Assembly: GCF_013410065.1 (NCBI RefSeq)
Contig: NZ_JACCCW010000002.1
Span: 2,039,518 to 2,103,517, forward strand
Source of the DNA: Granulicella arctica
GTDB lineage: Bacteria; Acidobacteriota; Terriglobia; Terriglobales; Acidobacteriaceae
Direction: 5' to 3'
Length of the DNA stretch: 64,000 bases
Shown: one piece after another, positions 15,331 to 25,236 of the stretch
Position numbering within the stretch: position 1 is the stretch's first letter
Layout: the number at the start of each line of letters is the position of its first letter
The notes under the pieces: model-generated
Told to the model about the DNA's origin: nothing
The model's database searches: none
The model's input: only the letters and a program-made list of their open reading frames with translations
Program-made: the position numbers and the translations under genes

Positions 15331-16146
15331 CTACCGGAAGCTGTTCGATAGCCCCTTCGTCATCACAACACCTGTCGGCGGCAACGGCTGCTGCAACAGA
15401 TCACCCTCCGTACGCGGGTTCACCGAAGCGCTCACCGGCGTCGTATCCAGCACCGGATATTGGCCATAGTCGATCGTCACCTTCGCCTCTCCGCCGATCC
15501 GCACATGAGTCGTCGAAACGTTCTTCGACGGCACCCAAACCTCACCGCGCCGCATATACCAGGAGTCGAAGCTCGCCCGGCTGAGAAACCACGACGGACT
15601 CTTCGCCGGCTCGCCCAGCACCCGCACCGTCGCAAAGTCTTCCATACTCACCCACACCTTGCCGCGATAAGCCACCTTGCTCGCCACCTTCGGCTCCACT
15701 TGCAACACCCACGTATGGATCCCGTCGAGCTGCTCATTTCCGAGAAGTTGCAGGTTATACGTCTCCGGCGAGAACATAGCCCGCTGCCAATCCTGCTTCG
15801 CCGCGGTCTCCTCTTCGCCCTCCACCAGCTTGCGCAGCACCTCCGCGCAAAGTACCTTCGAGCCCGACTCCGAGATTACGGTAAAGTGCTTGCGCCCCGG
15901 AGCCGAATACTCCGCATGAACCACCATCTCCGCATGGTGTTCGCCCGCCGTTCCGTTGTACTCCAATCGATACGTCCGATCGGACGCATAGTGCTGCAAC
16001 ATTGCCTGCCGCTGCGCGTTTCGTTCCATCATCCGCGTCACAATTTCGCTGGCTGTTGGTGCCTGCGCAGACGCACGATCAGGGCAAAGAAGAGCCGCCC
16101 CGAAGAGAAAACCACTCAAGACCAGAGTTCTCATCAGATGACGCAT
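15331..16146 (-). CDS. secreted LolA-like/outer membrane lipoprotein-sorting-like protein
   Basis: About 271 residues from the ATG at 16146 (a GTG at 16158 is possible). The signal peptide ends at RASAQ. The body starts with a helix (ASEIVTRMMERNAQRQAML) and continues with beta strands, among them VAYRGKVWVSMEDFATVRV and the WFLSRASFDSWYMRRGEVWV stretch, typical of the LolA-like superfamily common in acidobacteria. It may ferry lipids or lipoproteins in the periplasm. A second LolA-like gene is in the rhs operon. Confidence 0.7.
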   Translation of the reverse strand: MRHLMRTLVLSGFLFGAALLCPDRASAQAPTASEIVTRMMERNAQRQAMLQHYASDRTYRLEYNGTAGEHHAEMVVHAEYSAPGRKHFTVISESGSKVLCAEVLRKLVEGEEETAAKQDWQRAMFSPETYNLQLLGNEQLDGIHTWVLQVEPKVASKVAYRGKVWVSMEDFATVRVLGEPAKSPSWFLSRASFDSWYMRRGEVWVPSKNVSTTHVRIGGEAKVTIDYGQYPVLDTTPVSASVNPRTEGDLLQQPLPPTGVVMTKGLSNSFR

Positions 16147-16234
16147 GTCGCACCCCACGCATACATCTCACCACTCTGTTGCTATTTCTATGCAAATACT
16201 GTGTGTACATCACAAAAATTTCTTTATGAAATGG

Positions 16235-16456
16235 TCATCTGAAACTATCGTTGATGAAGAAAATGGACGTGGTCTTTGTCCATCCTGTCTCCAAAAACTT
16301 CACCTGATACCGCGCAGCAATCGCTAAACACACCTCTTTCAGTGCTTCATCCACCCCATCGTCAAGCACAGCACGACGACGCTTCGCCGGAAATACCATG
16401 CCATCCATCGACACCATTACGTTATGGCTCTTGTGAATGTACTCGTTCATGCCCAA
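16235..16456 (-). pseudogene. IS200/IS605-family transposase (TnpA) remnant
   Basis: The frame begins like IS200 TnpA (MNEYIHKSHNVMVSMDGMVF, PAKRRRAVLDDGVDEALKEV, then CLAIAARYQVKFLETG). At that point one base is out of register: the adjacent frame continues DKDHVHFL, which holds the HUH histidine pair expected there, and then stops. Only the first third of the roughly 140-residue family length remains, so this is a truncated and frameshifted relic. No terminal hairpin was sought further. Confidence 0.75.
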
Positions 16457-16660
16457 AATCTACGCCGCAAGCAGCAGGATATTTACCCATAAGGGAATAA
16501 AGCCCCAAAGCCTGCCGCGCAAGATCATAAGCTCCGAGATGTTGACTCGTCGTGCTACTAAAGCAGCATTGAGCGATATATACATGAGAATGCTGCTACC
16601 CATTCACTGGGTGATCGTGAGTTGTTCGCGATTCGACAATTTAAGTGTAGATTGACTCGA

Positions 16661-19561
16661 ATGCCCTCTCTACTCCATTTCCTGCCGCTGTCCAGATCCA
16701 GAGCCCGTTGCCAGAGGAACTCTATTGAGCTACTAGTAATCGCACTCTCTGCTTTTGTATTTGCGACTTGTCCAGCCGTCGCGAGTGCGAGTTCGGCACA
16801 GATTCGCGGTTCTGCTTCCAGCATTGTGCCTGTTGCTCTTCGCATTGAATCTCTGAACAACCCAATGGGCCTGGACTCTCTCGCCCCACGGTTCAGTTGG
16901 AAGCTACGTGCCGCAACCCCCGCAGCCCGTAACCTTTCGCAGTCAGCCTATCGTCTCATCGTGGCTTCGTCCGCGACATTGCTGGCACGAGGAGAAGGTG
17001 ACGTGTGGGACTCTGGCCGAATTGCGTCAGGAGACTTTCTTGAGGTCCACTACGGAGGACCCGCCCTGCAATCGGGCACGACCTATTTCTGGAAATTACG
17101 GGTCTGGGACCAAGCTGGCAAGGAGTCTCCATGGAGCAATCCGGCAACATGGACGACCGCGCTTCTTCATCCATCTGATTGGTCTGCCAAGTGGATAGCC
17201 GCGGACGCGGACGGACCTCGCCAGCTTCAGGCACTCGAGCATAGCGGCAAGGTTGTAGAGTCGACCACACCATTGCCGATCTTTCGACGCGACTTCCGCA
17301 TCGACAAGCCCATCAAACAGGCGATCGTATCGGTCTCAGGTCTGGGTCAGTACGAGCTTCACCTGAACGGAAGAAACGTAACGGACTCCGTTTTGAACCC
17401 AGGATGGACGAACTATCGCAAGACTACGCTCTACAACACATATGATCTGACTGCCCTGCTGCATCAAGGCAACAATAGTTTCGGCATGATGCTTGGCAGC
17501 GGAATGTACGATGTGCCCGGAGTGAAAGGGCGTTACACCAAGTTCATCGGTTCGTTCGGTCAACCGAAAATGATCCTCCAGTTGCATATCATTTTCGCGG
17601 ATGGCTCTCAGACCACGATCGTGAGTGATAGGAGATGGAAGACCGCCTCGGGCCCCATCACCTTCTCGTCGATCTACGGTGGCGAAGACTTCGACGCTCG
17701 CAAAGAAACTCCAGGCTGGGACTCTCCAGGCTTTCGTGACACCGATTGGTCGTCAGCAATCGAGGTTGCTGGTCCGAACGGAGACGCGTCCAATCCCGGC
17801 AGCGAGTTGTCTGGAAAGATCATCCCGGCAATACAGGCCGCCCAGAGCTTTATGCCGGTGAAGGTAACCGAACCCGCACCCGGGATAAAGGTCTACGACC
17901 TTGGCCAGAACTTTTCCGGCTGGCCGGAGATCACAGTCAGTGGGAAGCGTGGAAGCACGATCAGGCTCCTTCCCGGGGAGCTCCTCGATGCGAAAGGCCT
18001 CGTAACACAGGCAAGCGCCGGAGCCGGTTCCAATGCGCCCGTTCTCTTTTCATATACATTGAAGGGCTCTGGCATCGAGACCTGGCATCCACGGTTCACC
18101 TATTACGGGTTCCGGTATGTACAGGTCGAGACAACTTCCGCCTCCGCAGACAAGCCCGTCGTGCTCTCTCTCAAGGGGAAATTCGTTCATGACGCTGTCA
18201 ATATCGACGGAGAGTTCACTTCTACATTGCCGCTGTTCAACCGTATCCACCATCTGATCGACATGGCCATCCTCAGCAACATGGTCAGCGTGCTGAGTGA
18301 TTGCCCAACCCGGGAAAAATTGGGTTGGCTCGAGCAGACCCATCTCGCCGGAACATCCATCATGTACAACTACGGCGTCCTCGAACTCTACGAGAAGATA
18401 GCCAACGATATGGTTGATGCGCAGTTACCCAATGGCATGGTCCCTGGAATCGCCCCGGAATACGTTGCCTTCGTCGATAGCAAGGGAGTCAGCACCAACT
18501 TCCGCGATTCTCCGGAATGGGGCAGCGCAATCATCCTCAGCCCCTGGACCGCCTATCAGAGCTATGGGGATACAGAGATCCTCGCAAAGCACTATGACGC
18601 AATGCGACGTTACGCCCACTATTTACGAGACAAGTCTCAGCGCGGACTGCTGACCTTCGGCCTCGGGGACTGGTATGACATCGGTCCTAACTTCCCAGGG
18701 GAGTCCCAACTGACCAGCAAGGGACTCACCGCGACAGCAATCTACTATCAAGATCTGAACGCCTTGACTCGTATCGCAAAACTGCTGGGGAAAGACTCCG
18801 ACGCGCTCGAATATGCAGAAGAAGCAAACTCAGTAAAAAATCTCTTCAATCGCACTCTCTTCCATCCTGAGACCAACGAATATGACCGCGGCAGCCAAAC
18901 GGCAAACGCTATGCCGCTGGCGCTGGGACTTGTTCCGGAAGAACATCGCCAGGCCGTCCTCGACAATCTGGTCAAAGATATTCGCAAACACCAAAATCAT
19001 GTCACAGCAGGTGATATCGGCTTCCACTATGTCGTGCGGGCGCTGACGGACGGCGACCGTTCCGACGTCCTGTACGATATGCTCTCGAAGACAGATTCTC
19101 CAAGCTACGGCTACCAGCTTGCGAAGGGCGCCACAACCCTTACCGAAGCATGGGACACCAATCCTAACAGTTCTCAAAATCACTTTATGCTCGGCCATGC
19201 GGAAGAGTGGTTCTATCGTGGCCTTGCCGGCATTGACTTCGATATGAGCCGGCCAATATCACAAAGGATCATTATTCGCCCTGCGATGGAATTAGATATA
19301 GCTGGCGCATCAGCAAGCTTTGAATCTGTTTTGGGAACGATCGAAAGCTCGTGGAAACCAGTGGTTGGCGGCTGGGATCTTAACGTTACCATCCCTTCCG
19401 GCGCGGTCGCAGCCGTTTATCTTCCTGTAGGCGTTCGCGAAGTAAGCGAGCATGGGCAGCCATCGAGTGCTGCCGACACCTTAAAGTTATCCAAAGAAAA
19501 GGACGATGTAACAGCCGTGACCATCGGCTCCGGGCAATACCATTTCGTGGTTCATCGATGA
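16661..19561 (+). CDS. GH78 alpha-L-rhamnosidase, secreted
   Basis: 966 residues from ATG 16661; a TTG 39 bp upstream is less likely. The N-terminus has a basic region and a hydrophobic segment ending VASASSAQ. Fibronectin-like and beta-sandwich domains come first (WKLRVWDQAGKESPWSNP; SGLGQYELHLNGRNV; GSGMYDVPGVKGRYTKF), then the (alpha/alpha)6 barrel with the signature SDCPTREKLGWLEQ, holding the acidic catalytic cluster, and a C-terminal beta domain (AGIDFDMSRPISQRIIIRPA). It removes terminal rhamnose from rhamnogalacturonan, glycosides or gums. It is transcribed toward the minus-strand glycosidase cluster, so it has its own promoter. Confidence 0.9.
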   Translation: MPSLLHFLPLSRSRARCQRNSIELLVIALSAFVFATCPAVASASSAQIRGSASSIVPVALRIESLNNPMGLDSLAPRFSWKLRAATPAARNLSQSAYRLIVASSATLLARGEGDVWDSGRIASGDFLEVHYGGPALQSGTTYFWKLRVWDQAGKESPWSNPATWTTALLHPSDWSAKWIAADADGPRQLQALEHSGKVVESTTPLPIFRRDFRIDKPIKQAIVSVSGLGQYELHLNGRNVTDSVLNPGWTNYRKTTLYNTYDLTALLHQGNNSFGMMLGSGMYDVPGVKGRYTKFIGSFGQPKMILQLHIIFADGSQTTIVSDRRWKTASGPITFSSIYGGEDFDARKETPGWDSPGFRDTDWSSAIEVAGPNGDASNPGSELSGKIIPAIQAAQSFMPVKVTEPAPGIKVYDLGQNFSGWPEITVSGKRGSTIRLLPGELLDAKGLVTQASAGAGSNAPVLFSYTLKGSGIETWHPRFTYYGFRYVQVETTSASADKPVVLSLKGKFVHDAVNIDGEFTSTLPLFNRIHHLIDMAILSNMVSVLSDCPTREKLGWLEQTHLAGTSIMYNYGVLELYEKIANDMVDAQLPNGMVPGIAPEYVAFVDSKGVSTNFRDSPEWGSAIILSPWTAYQSYGDTEILAKHYDAMRRYAHYLRDKSQRGLLTFGLGDWYDIGPNFPGESQLTSKGLTATAIYYQDLNALTRIAKLLGKDSDALEYAEEANSVKNLFNRTLFHPETNEYDRGSQTANAMPLALGLVPEEHRQAVLDNLVKDIRKHQNHVTAGDIGFHYVVRALTDGDRSDVLYDMLSKTDSPSYGYQLAKGATTLTEAWDTNPNSSQNHFMLGHAEEWFYRGLAGIDFDMSRPISQRIIIRPAMELDIAGASASFESVLGTIESSWKPVVGGWDLNVTIPSGAVAAVYLPVGVREVSEHGQPSSAADTLKLSKEKDDVTAVTIGSGQYHFVVHR

Positions 19562-19712
19562 GAACATGGCTCAGGCGGCAGAACATGCGGGCTTGGATCC
19601 GTGCGCCCATTCCAGCGTCGGCACCCTTCCAGGCATCGTTAACTTAAGGATGCGAGAGGCTGAGACGATGAAAGCTCCCGAAAGCAGGTATCGTCGGCAT
19701 CCGTTTCCGATC

Positions 19713-19751
19713 AAAGCGGTAGAGCAATAAGTATCGCTGCACTACCGCTTT
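19713..19751. terminator. hairpin between convergent glycosidase genes
   Basis: AAAGCGGTAG (19713-19722) pairs perfectly with CTACCGCTTT (19742-19751) across a 19-nt loop, 150 bp after the GH78 stop and 60 bp after the end of the converging gene. T/A residues at the stem edges could serve as a weak bidirectional terminator. Confidence 0.45.
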
Positions 19752-19811
19752 GCCTTAAGCTATCGGAACAGCGAGGGTTCGAGCCGATCGACGCTCTCCA
19801 AAGCGCATCCG

Positions 19812-21311
19812 CTAATTAATGATCACCCCGACAGCCGAATACGAGGGCAAAGCGATGTTTGACAGCGTCACCGTGCCATTCGTTATGCACTGATTGGTCA
19901 ACGTCGAGGTAGGGTTGATTGCAGTGTTGCTGCCCGTATCAGCCGTATAGATATATACCGTGAAGTTGCACCCGGACGCATCAACGTTCTTGAGTGTTAC
20001 GGTTGCGGTCTCTGCGGAGCTGCTGTCGTTCGTCATGATCGCCGCCACGTTTTTTTTCGCATTGATGAATCCCTGCGCACCGGTCAAACCCAATGTCGCC
20101 GTCGAATATACCTTGAAGTTCCCCAGCCCCAGACCGAGCGCAACACTCATAAGTTGGTAGGCTCTGGACTGCGTCGCCAATGTCGTCGTGCCGCTATTCA
20201 CGCGATAAAATCCCTGCGCGATGTTGTCGCAACCCGAACAATCTTCATAGGCGGACAGTACCTCATTACTGGGAATGAACGAGTAGATATCCACCCCCGC
20301 AAGTTGCGACTGCGTCGACCACAACATGAACTGCATCACCGCGTATGTGATGGTCTCACCTCCCACGATGTGTGGATCGGTGGTATTTGCCGTGTAATTG
20401 TAGTTCCATTCCGTGATGAAAATGGGCAGGCCGGAGCGCCCGTTGTTCGCAAGAAGTGCTTCGAGCGTGCCGATATTGTCACTGGCCGCAGCGGTGGGGC
20501 TATAGATGTGATACGACACGAACTGCAACAGATTCGAGGTCAATCGGCTATCCGGAATGATCTTCGACAGCGCCCCGAACGATCCGCTGTTTTCGCAGTC
20601 TCCGTCGCCGCCAATGATCAGGCTTGAGCTGCCGGCACGCGCGGCCACGGCAGCATAGTAGTACATGTCGTCCGCGGCGGCCCCGGCGCTGCCATAGGAA
20701 CTTCCCGAGGTGGCCACGAATCCACAGGTGGGCTCGTTCAGAATCTCCAGATAGTTCAGACTCGATCCCTCATGCTCGACGATCTTGGTGACGATGTCCT
20801 GCCATACCGACCAATTTGAGGGAACTCCCTGTATCGTTCCGCTGTATGTCAACCAGGTTGGCGCGTAAAGGATATTGGCCATCGTGGTAAAGCCCTGGGC
20901 TTTTGCTTCACTCACCCAAGAAAGCGGACCCCAGTTCCAATTGGCTGGATTAGCCACTCCGTTTGTGTTGGCCTGGTATTCTGCAACTGTGATTCCGGTG
21001 GGCAACACCTGATCCAAATGAATGTCGCCACGTTGGAATTTGACACCCACACTCTTCAACATTGGATACACCGTCGCCTGGTCCGATGGATTCGGCTCAT
21101 TGGAGCCACCAAAGAGATATGGGCTCGCTGCTGAATTGACTACCGATGAATAGTCCACCGTTACTGAATTCTGTGCGACAACGGCAGTCGTCGAGCATCC
21201 ACACACTACTCCAATCACGAAGCCGACGATTCCCATGCGGAGCCCTCTCCTGCACTGTGTCTTTGCCCTCTCCGCTGCAATACCTATCGTTTGAATTAAC
21301 GTATCTACCAT
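19812..21311 (-). CDS. secreted clan GH-A glycoside hydrolase, GH39-like
   Basis: 499 residues; GAGGAG five bases before ATG 21311 fixes the start. The export signal spans about residues 21-47 (FVIGVVCGCSTTAVVAQ) and could be a lipoprotein signal (VCGC) or a type I signal. The barrel domain has LEILNEP (acid/base Glu at the end of strand 4) and IFITEWNYNY (nucleophile Glu at strand 7), the clan GH-A pair. The C-terminal 110 residues form a beta-sandwich (ETATVTLKNVDASGC). The motifs suit GH39 beta-xylosidase-like enzymes, but GH30 or GH5-like activity cannot be excluded. Confidence 0.7.
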   Translation of the reverse strand: MVDTLIQTIGIAAERAKTQCRRGLRMGIVGFVIGVVCGCSTTAVVAQNSVTVDYSSVVNSAASPYLFGGSNEPNPSDQATVYPMLKSVGVKFQRGDIHLDQVLPTGITVAEYQANTNGVANPANWNWGPLSWVSEAKAQGFTTMANILYAPTWLTYSGTIQGVPSNWSVWQDIVTKIVEHEGSSLNYLEILNEPTCGFVATSGSSYGSAGAAADDMYYYAAVAARAGSSSLIIGGDGDCENSGSFGALSKIIPDSRLTSNLLQFVSYHIYSPTAAASDNIGTLEALLANNGRSGLPIFITEWNYNYTANTTDPHIVGGETITYAVMQFMLWSTQSQLAGVDIYSFIPSNEVLSAYEDCSGCDNIAQGFYRVNSGTTTLATQSRAYQLMSVALGLGLGNFKVYSTATLGLTGAQGFINAKKNVAAIMTNDSSSAETATVTLKNVDASGCNFTVYIYTADTGSNTAINPTSTLTNQCITNGTVTLSNIALPSYSAVGVIIN

Positions 21312-21417
21312 TTGCTCTCCTCATTTCGTGCCGCCGATGAATCTCGGGTTGATATCACCAACACACGTGCAGCCTAGATATATTTCCTATTCTTGGGCTC
21401 CCTAATGTAGATGTTTG

Positions 21418-23973
21418 CTATTTCCGCAATATCGCTGGTTCTGACTTCACCTTGTCAATCACCAATTGATACTGCGAGATGAGTTTCACGTCACGGATAT
21501 TTGCAATCTGCGAACCTTCCTGTAGATGCGGCCTAAACTGAGTCTCCAGTTTGATCGGTGCATCCCACGCGAGAGGCAGAACATTCACGTGGATCGAATC
21601 GCTCTTATTCGCCGCCATAAAGCGCTTCAACCCGACAACCCACGGAGTGCCGTTGAAAAAGTTGTCCGTTAGCACACCGCTTTCCGAAGAAAGACGCGCG
21701 ACATCGCCGGCATAATCGATTTGCAGGAAAAGGTCGCTCAGAGCAGCTGTCGGATACCCATCAATTGAGATCTTCCAGCCTGCAGCTTTTGAAAAAGCAT
21801 CCGCTTCCGGAGCAACCACCGAAGCTTTTGCAGCCTCCGCATTCTGCTCGGCCGGGTTCACTGCTGGAGCTGACGGAGTATCGCGAACTTTGCTTAACTT
21901 GAACTCCACTTTGTTCTCGGGCAATGTTGCGATAAACATCGAGTCTTCTGTTGTCTGACCCGACCTCGCATCTTCAATCGGCGCGCTACCCGAAAGAGCG
22001 GTACTTATCTTGGGAAAGATCGTGAAAGCAAAATGCGGATCACCATTGGACTGAAGGTAGATGCGCTTTTCATCCTCTATGAATTGTTGTTTCGTGAATA
22101 AAATTTTCCCCTGCCCAGCGAACATCGTTTTCCAGGCATTCTCTGCCTCAACGCGGCGCAGCAGCACAACTCTGATTTTCCTTCCATCCAAGCTTTGCAC
22201 CACGATGTTTGATGCCAGGCCAGGTGTTACGTTTTCGAGCAGCGTGCATCCTCTGAACCTGCGCCAAGGCACATTTCCCGAGACCGCAGCAAAGGTTCCG
22301 TCTGTAAAGCAGAAATCCGGCCTTACGCCCGGGACGGCAAAAAAGAAGTAGTCGGTTTCGTTGCTGCCTTCGAGCTTAGTAAAAAGCTGAGCAGTGCTAT
22401 ATCTCAGCCGGATGCCTTTCATGTCCAAGTTGAACGGCCAGATTGGATAAGCGCCGTTCGGGATAACGATAGGGATATCCGGCACCTTGAGCGTCTCGTG
22501 GGGAAGCTTAATCGTGACCTGAAGGTTTTTCCAACTAGGCATCGTCTTGTGGCGCACATGATTGTTTACAAAGATGAATCCACTCTCTCCGGAGCTGCGC
22601 ACGGAGAGACGCGGCAGCGACAAATCCTGCGGACTCTCCGGATTCTTGCTCGGCGCATGGACCGTCATCGGAGCAAGGTCTTCGCCGAAATCACGCAGGA
22701 AGTAGGTGAAGAGTTTCAGTCTGCGAAACGATGGCCGCTCGTCTCCAAACTCGCTGAGGGGTGCCTGAAAATCATAGGATTTGACCGGAACATCCGTGGG
22801 ATATCCTGTGGCCTTTGATTCCTGCAATGTGCTCAGACGTCCGTCCGGGTTTTCTCCACCGTGATACATATAGAAGCCAAGCAGATTGACTCCGGAGCCG
22901 AGAAAGACCGGGCACATCGCTGCGATGTCATCCGGGGAGACGACAGGACGGCGACGATAGGTGTCCTGAATTCCCGCTCCAACCTCGGCAGTGAGAAACG
23001 GATACGGCTCCCTGGGATCGCCGTTGACAGAGTGGCTGCGACGAATTTTCTCCGCATCGCCGTCGAGCCGTGTAGAGAAACGAAACGCGTATACCTCGCT
23101 GGCCGACAAATCCTCGAGGGTTTTGTCCCAGGGTGCATCCGGGTATCCTCCGTACATCGGCAAAACAGCGCCCGGCGGTACGACAGCATTGTCCCAGGCT
23201 GTAACGCTGTAGAGCGGCGTGTCCATGCCATTCTCGATCGCCATCCGTTTCAACTTTAAGATGTACTGTTCGGCTTCTTCGCGGTTTTTCCCGGCGTATT
23301 CATTTTCCAATTGGATACCGATGATCGGTCCGCCATCTTTCCACATCATGCCCTGTATTTGCTGAGCTATCTGGCGATCGAATCGCTGCACATACGAAAG
23401 GAAGTCGGGATTGCTTTCACGCGTCGGTCCCTTACGCATCACCCAATCTGGAATTCCGCCATTGCGCACTTCGCCATGAACCCACGGTCCAATGCGCAGA
23501 TAGACATATAGCCCATGCCGCGCACAGAGATTTACAAAGCGGCGAAGATCGCGCTGGCCCGTCCAGGCGAACTCTCCTTCTACTTCCTCATGATGAATCC
23601 AGATCACATAGGTGGATATAATCTGCACGCCACCCGCTTTCATCTTGAGGATTTCGCTCTCCCACTCGCTTTCTGGATAACGAGAGTAGTGAAATTCTCC
23701 CATTACAGGTAGCCACGGCGTGCCATCCAAAGTCAGATAACGGCTATTTACTCCGATGCGATGGCCTGTCGGCGAGAGCGACGATCCGGTCTTATAGAGT
23801 GTGTCCTGCGGCGGCTCCAATGGCTGAGATGCATCGACTAAGACGTTCGAGACCGTCCGTCTTGAGACGGTTTGCGCACGCATGAAAATGCCGTGCAAGG
23901 CGATGAACACCCCGATGACAACAAAGGAAATCTTGCGTACAAGACCGGGATGAATGCGAACGACTCCCAACAT
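21418..23973 (-). CDS. GH35 beta-galactosidase, secreted
   Basis: 851 residues from ATG 23973 (AAAGG six bases upstream). The signal region runs to IFMRAQ. The barrel begins with LTLDGTPWLPVMGEFHYSRY and contains YLRIGPWVHGEVRNGGIPDW, IIGIQLENEY (acid/base Glu) and FLTAEVGAGI (nucleophile Glu), all GH35 hallmarks; the remaining 500 residues are beta domains. It would release galactose from beta-galactan fragments made by the neighbouring GH53 enzyme. It lies between the GH39-like and GH53 genes on the same strand. Confidence 0.9.
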   Translation of the reverse strand: MLGVVRIHPGLVRKISFVVIGVFIALHGIFMRAQTVSRRTVSNVLVDASQPLEPPQDTLYKTGSSLSPTGHRIGVNSRYLTLDGTPWLPVMGEFHYSRYPESEWESEILKMKAGGVQIISTYVIWIHHEEVEGEFAWTGQRDLRRFVNLCARHGLYVYLRIGPWVHGEVRNGGIPDWVMRKGPTRESNPDFLSYVQRFDRQIAQQIQGMMWKDGGPIIGIQLENEYAGKNREEAEQYILKLKRMAIENGMDTPLYSVTAWDNAVVPPGAVLPMYGGYPDAPWDKTLEDLSASEVYAFRFSTRLDGDAEKIRRSHSVNGDPREPYPFLTAEVGAGIQDTYRRRPVVSPDDIAAMCPVFLGSGVNLLGFYMYHGGENPDGRLSTLQESKATGYPTDVPVKSYDFQAPLSEFGDERPSFRRLKLFTYFLRDFGEDLAPMTVHAPSKNPESPQDLSLPRLSVRSSGESGFIFVNNHVRHKTMPSWKNLQVTIKLPHETLKVPDIPIVIPNGAYPIWPFNLDMKGIRLRYSTAQLFTKLEGSNETDYFFFAVPGVRPDFCFTDGTFAAVSGNVPWRRFRGCTLLENVTPGLASNIVVQSLDGRKIRVVLLRRVEAENAWKTMFAGQGKILFTKQQFIEDEKRIYLQSNGDPHFAFTIFPKISTALSGSAPIEDARSGQTTEDSMFIATLPENKVEFKLSKVRDTPSAPAVNPAEQNAEAAKASVVAPEADAFSKAAGWKISIDGYPTAALSDLFLQIDYAGDVARLSSESGVLTDNFFNGTPWVVGLKRFMAANKSDSIHVNVLPLAWDAPIKLETQFRPHLQEGSQIANIRDVKLISQYQLVIDKVKSEPAILRK

Positions 23974-24110
23974 TTGAACCCTTTCCGTTTTCTGAAAACG
24001 AAGAAAATGTATACGTCGAATCGTCTTGCGTGGCACCCATCGATCGAGTACCAACCGAAAACCGCGATCGGTAACCGATTGCTATGCACTGTTATAGAAA
24101 AGCGAACAAG

Positions 24111-25160
24111 TTAGTGAGGAGCGAGTTGGTCGAACGCGGAAATGACCGGCTGCACATTACCTTTGCTATCGAAGAAACTGCGCCCGGCAATTGCGCCTTC
24201 CGCGGCGGGTTCCCAATAAAAGACACCCTGACCGAGTCCCTTGGGAACAGCGCGGACCGCCGCGTCGACGGCTTGCAGGAACGCCTTCTGCCCCTCGGGG
24301 CTCTCTGGAAAATCCGCCTTCTTGCCGACGAAGTCGCTGGGCATCCAGTGGTATGCGGTCTCGACCACGATGATGGGATGTTGGTAGCGCAGTGCCAGGT
24401 CGTGCAGGTTGCCGCGCATCCTGGCTAGATCGCCTTGCGAGAAGGGATAGAAGGAAAGTCCTATGATGTCGAAAGGAACATGGTGAGCGATGAGAGTGTC
24501 GAAAAACCAAATCGACAACGCATAGTCCGGGGCACGGTCGATGTGGATCATGATGCGCGGTTTGGGCTGCGCGCCACGGCCTGCCTCTACACCATTGACG
24601 CCCGCCTTGAGCAGATCGGCGAAGTTAGCCCAGTTAGGCAATTTGCCATCGGGCCAGAGCATGCCGTTGGTGATCTCGTTGCCCACTTGCACCATCTCCG
24701 GCATCACGCCTGCGCTGGCAAAGGCGGCGATCGTATCCCGTGTGTAGTTGAAGACCTCGACCACAAGCTGCTTGTGTTTGAGCTTGCTCCAGGCTGCCGG
24801 AGTGAACTGGCTTCCAGGATCGGTCCAGGTGTCGGAGTAGTGAAGATCGAGCAGCACATGAAAGCCCATCGCCTTGGCGCGCTTGGCAAGTGCAAGGGTG
24901 TAGTTCAGATCGTTGGGCAGCTTCTCGGCGCTGGCCGAGGGATCGTGAAACACGCGCAGTCGAACCCAGTTGTAGTGGTGCTCGCGCAGCATCGCCAGCA
25001 CATCCTTTGGCTCACCTCCTTCTTTGAAGACGATTCCGTCCTGTTCGCACTTCGCGAGGAAGGAGACATCCGCACCGGTGGCGTATTGCTGCGCGTGGAC
25101 CGGAATCAGCGCAGCAAAGAAAACGAGCATAAGCATGGCAAGACGTCGCGGCATCGTCAT
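24111..25160 (-). CDS. GH53 arabinogalactan endo-beta-1,4-galactanase
   Basis: 349 residues from ATG 25160 (GAAGGA upstream); reading further upstream gives only low-complexity sequence. The signal peptide ends PVHAQ. ATGADVSFLAKCEQDG, NWVRLRVFHDP and HVLLDLHYSDTWTDPG are classic GH53; VQVGNEITNGMLWP supplies the acid/base Glu and IIVVETAYHW the nucleophile. It cuts beta-1,4-galactan, the side chain of pectin rhamnogalacturonan I and type I arabinogalactan. It lies 76 bp after the TonB receptor gene, so probably in one operon with it. Confidence 0.92.
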   Translation of the reverse strand: MTMPRRLAMLMLVFFAALIPVHAQQYATGADVSFLAKCEQDGIVFKEGGEPKDVLAMLREHHYNWVRLRVFHDPSASAEKLPNDLNYTLALAKRAKAMGFHVLLDLHYSDTWTDPGSQFTPAAWSKLKHKQLVVEVFNYTRDTIAAFASAGVMPEMVQVGNEITNGMLWPDGKLPNWANFADLLKAGVNGVEAGRGAQPKPRIMIHIDRAPDYALSIWFFDTLIAHHVPFDIIGLSFYPFSQGDLARMRGNLHDLALRYQHPIIVVETAYHWMPSDFVGKKADFPESPEGQKAFLQAVDAAVRAVPKGLGQGVFYWEPAAEGAIAGRSFFDSKGNVQPVISAFDQLAPH

Positions 25161-25236
25161 GTGTCCAATTCCTTCATCTATCGAAAGAAGAGCTGCGGCG
25201 GCAGACTCGCTGCCGCCGCAGCCCGGTTTTCCGAGG

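Noticed and set aside
15331..16146. Assignment of this gene as true lolA
   Set aside because: Only the general LolA-like fold pattern is visible; no lolB or lolCDE nearby and length exceeds LolA.
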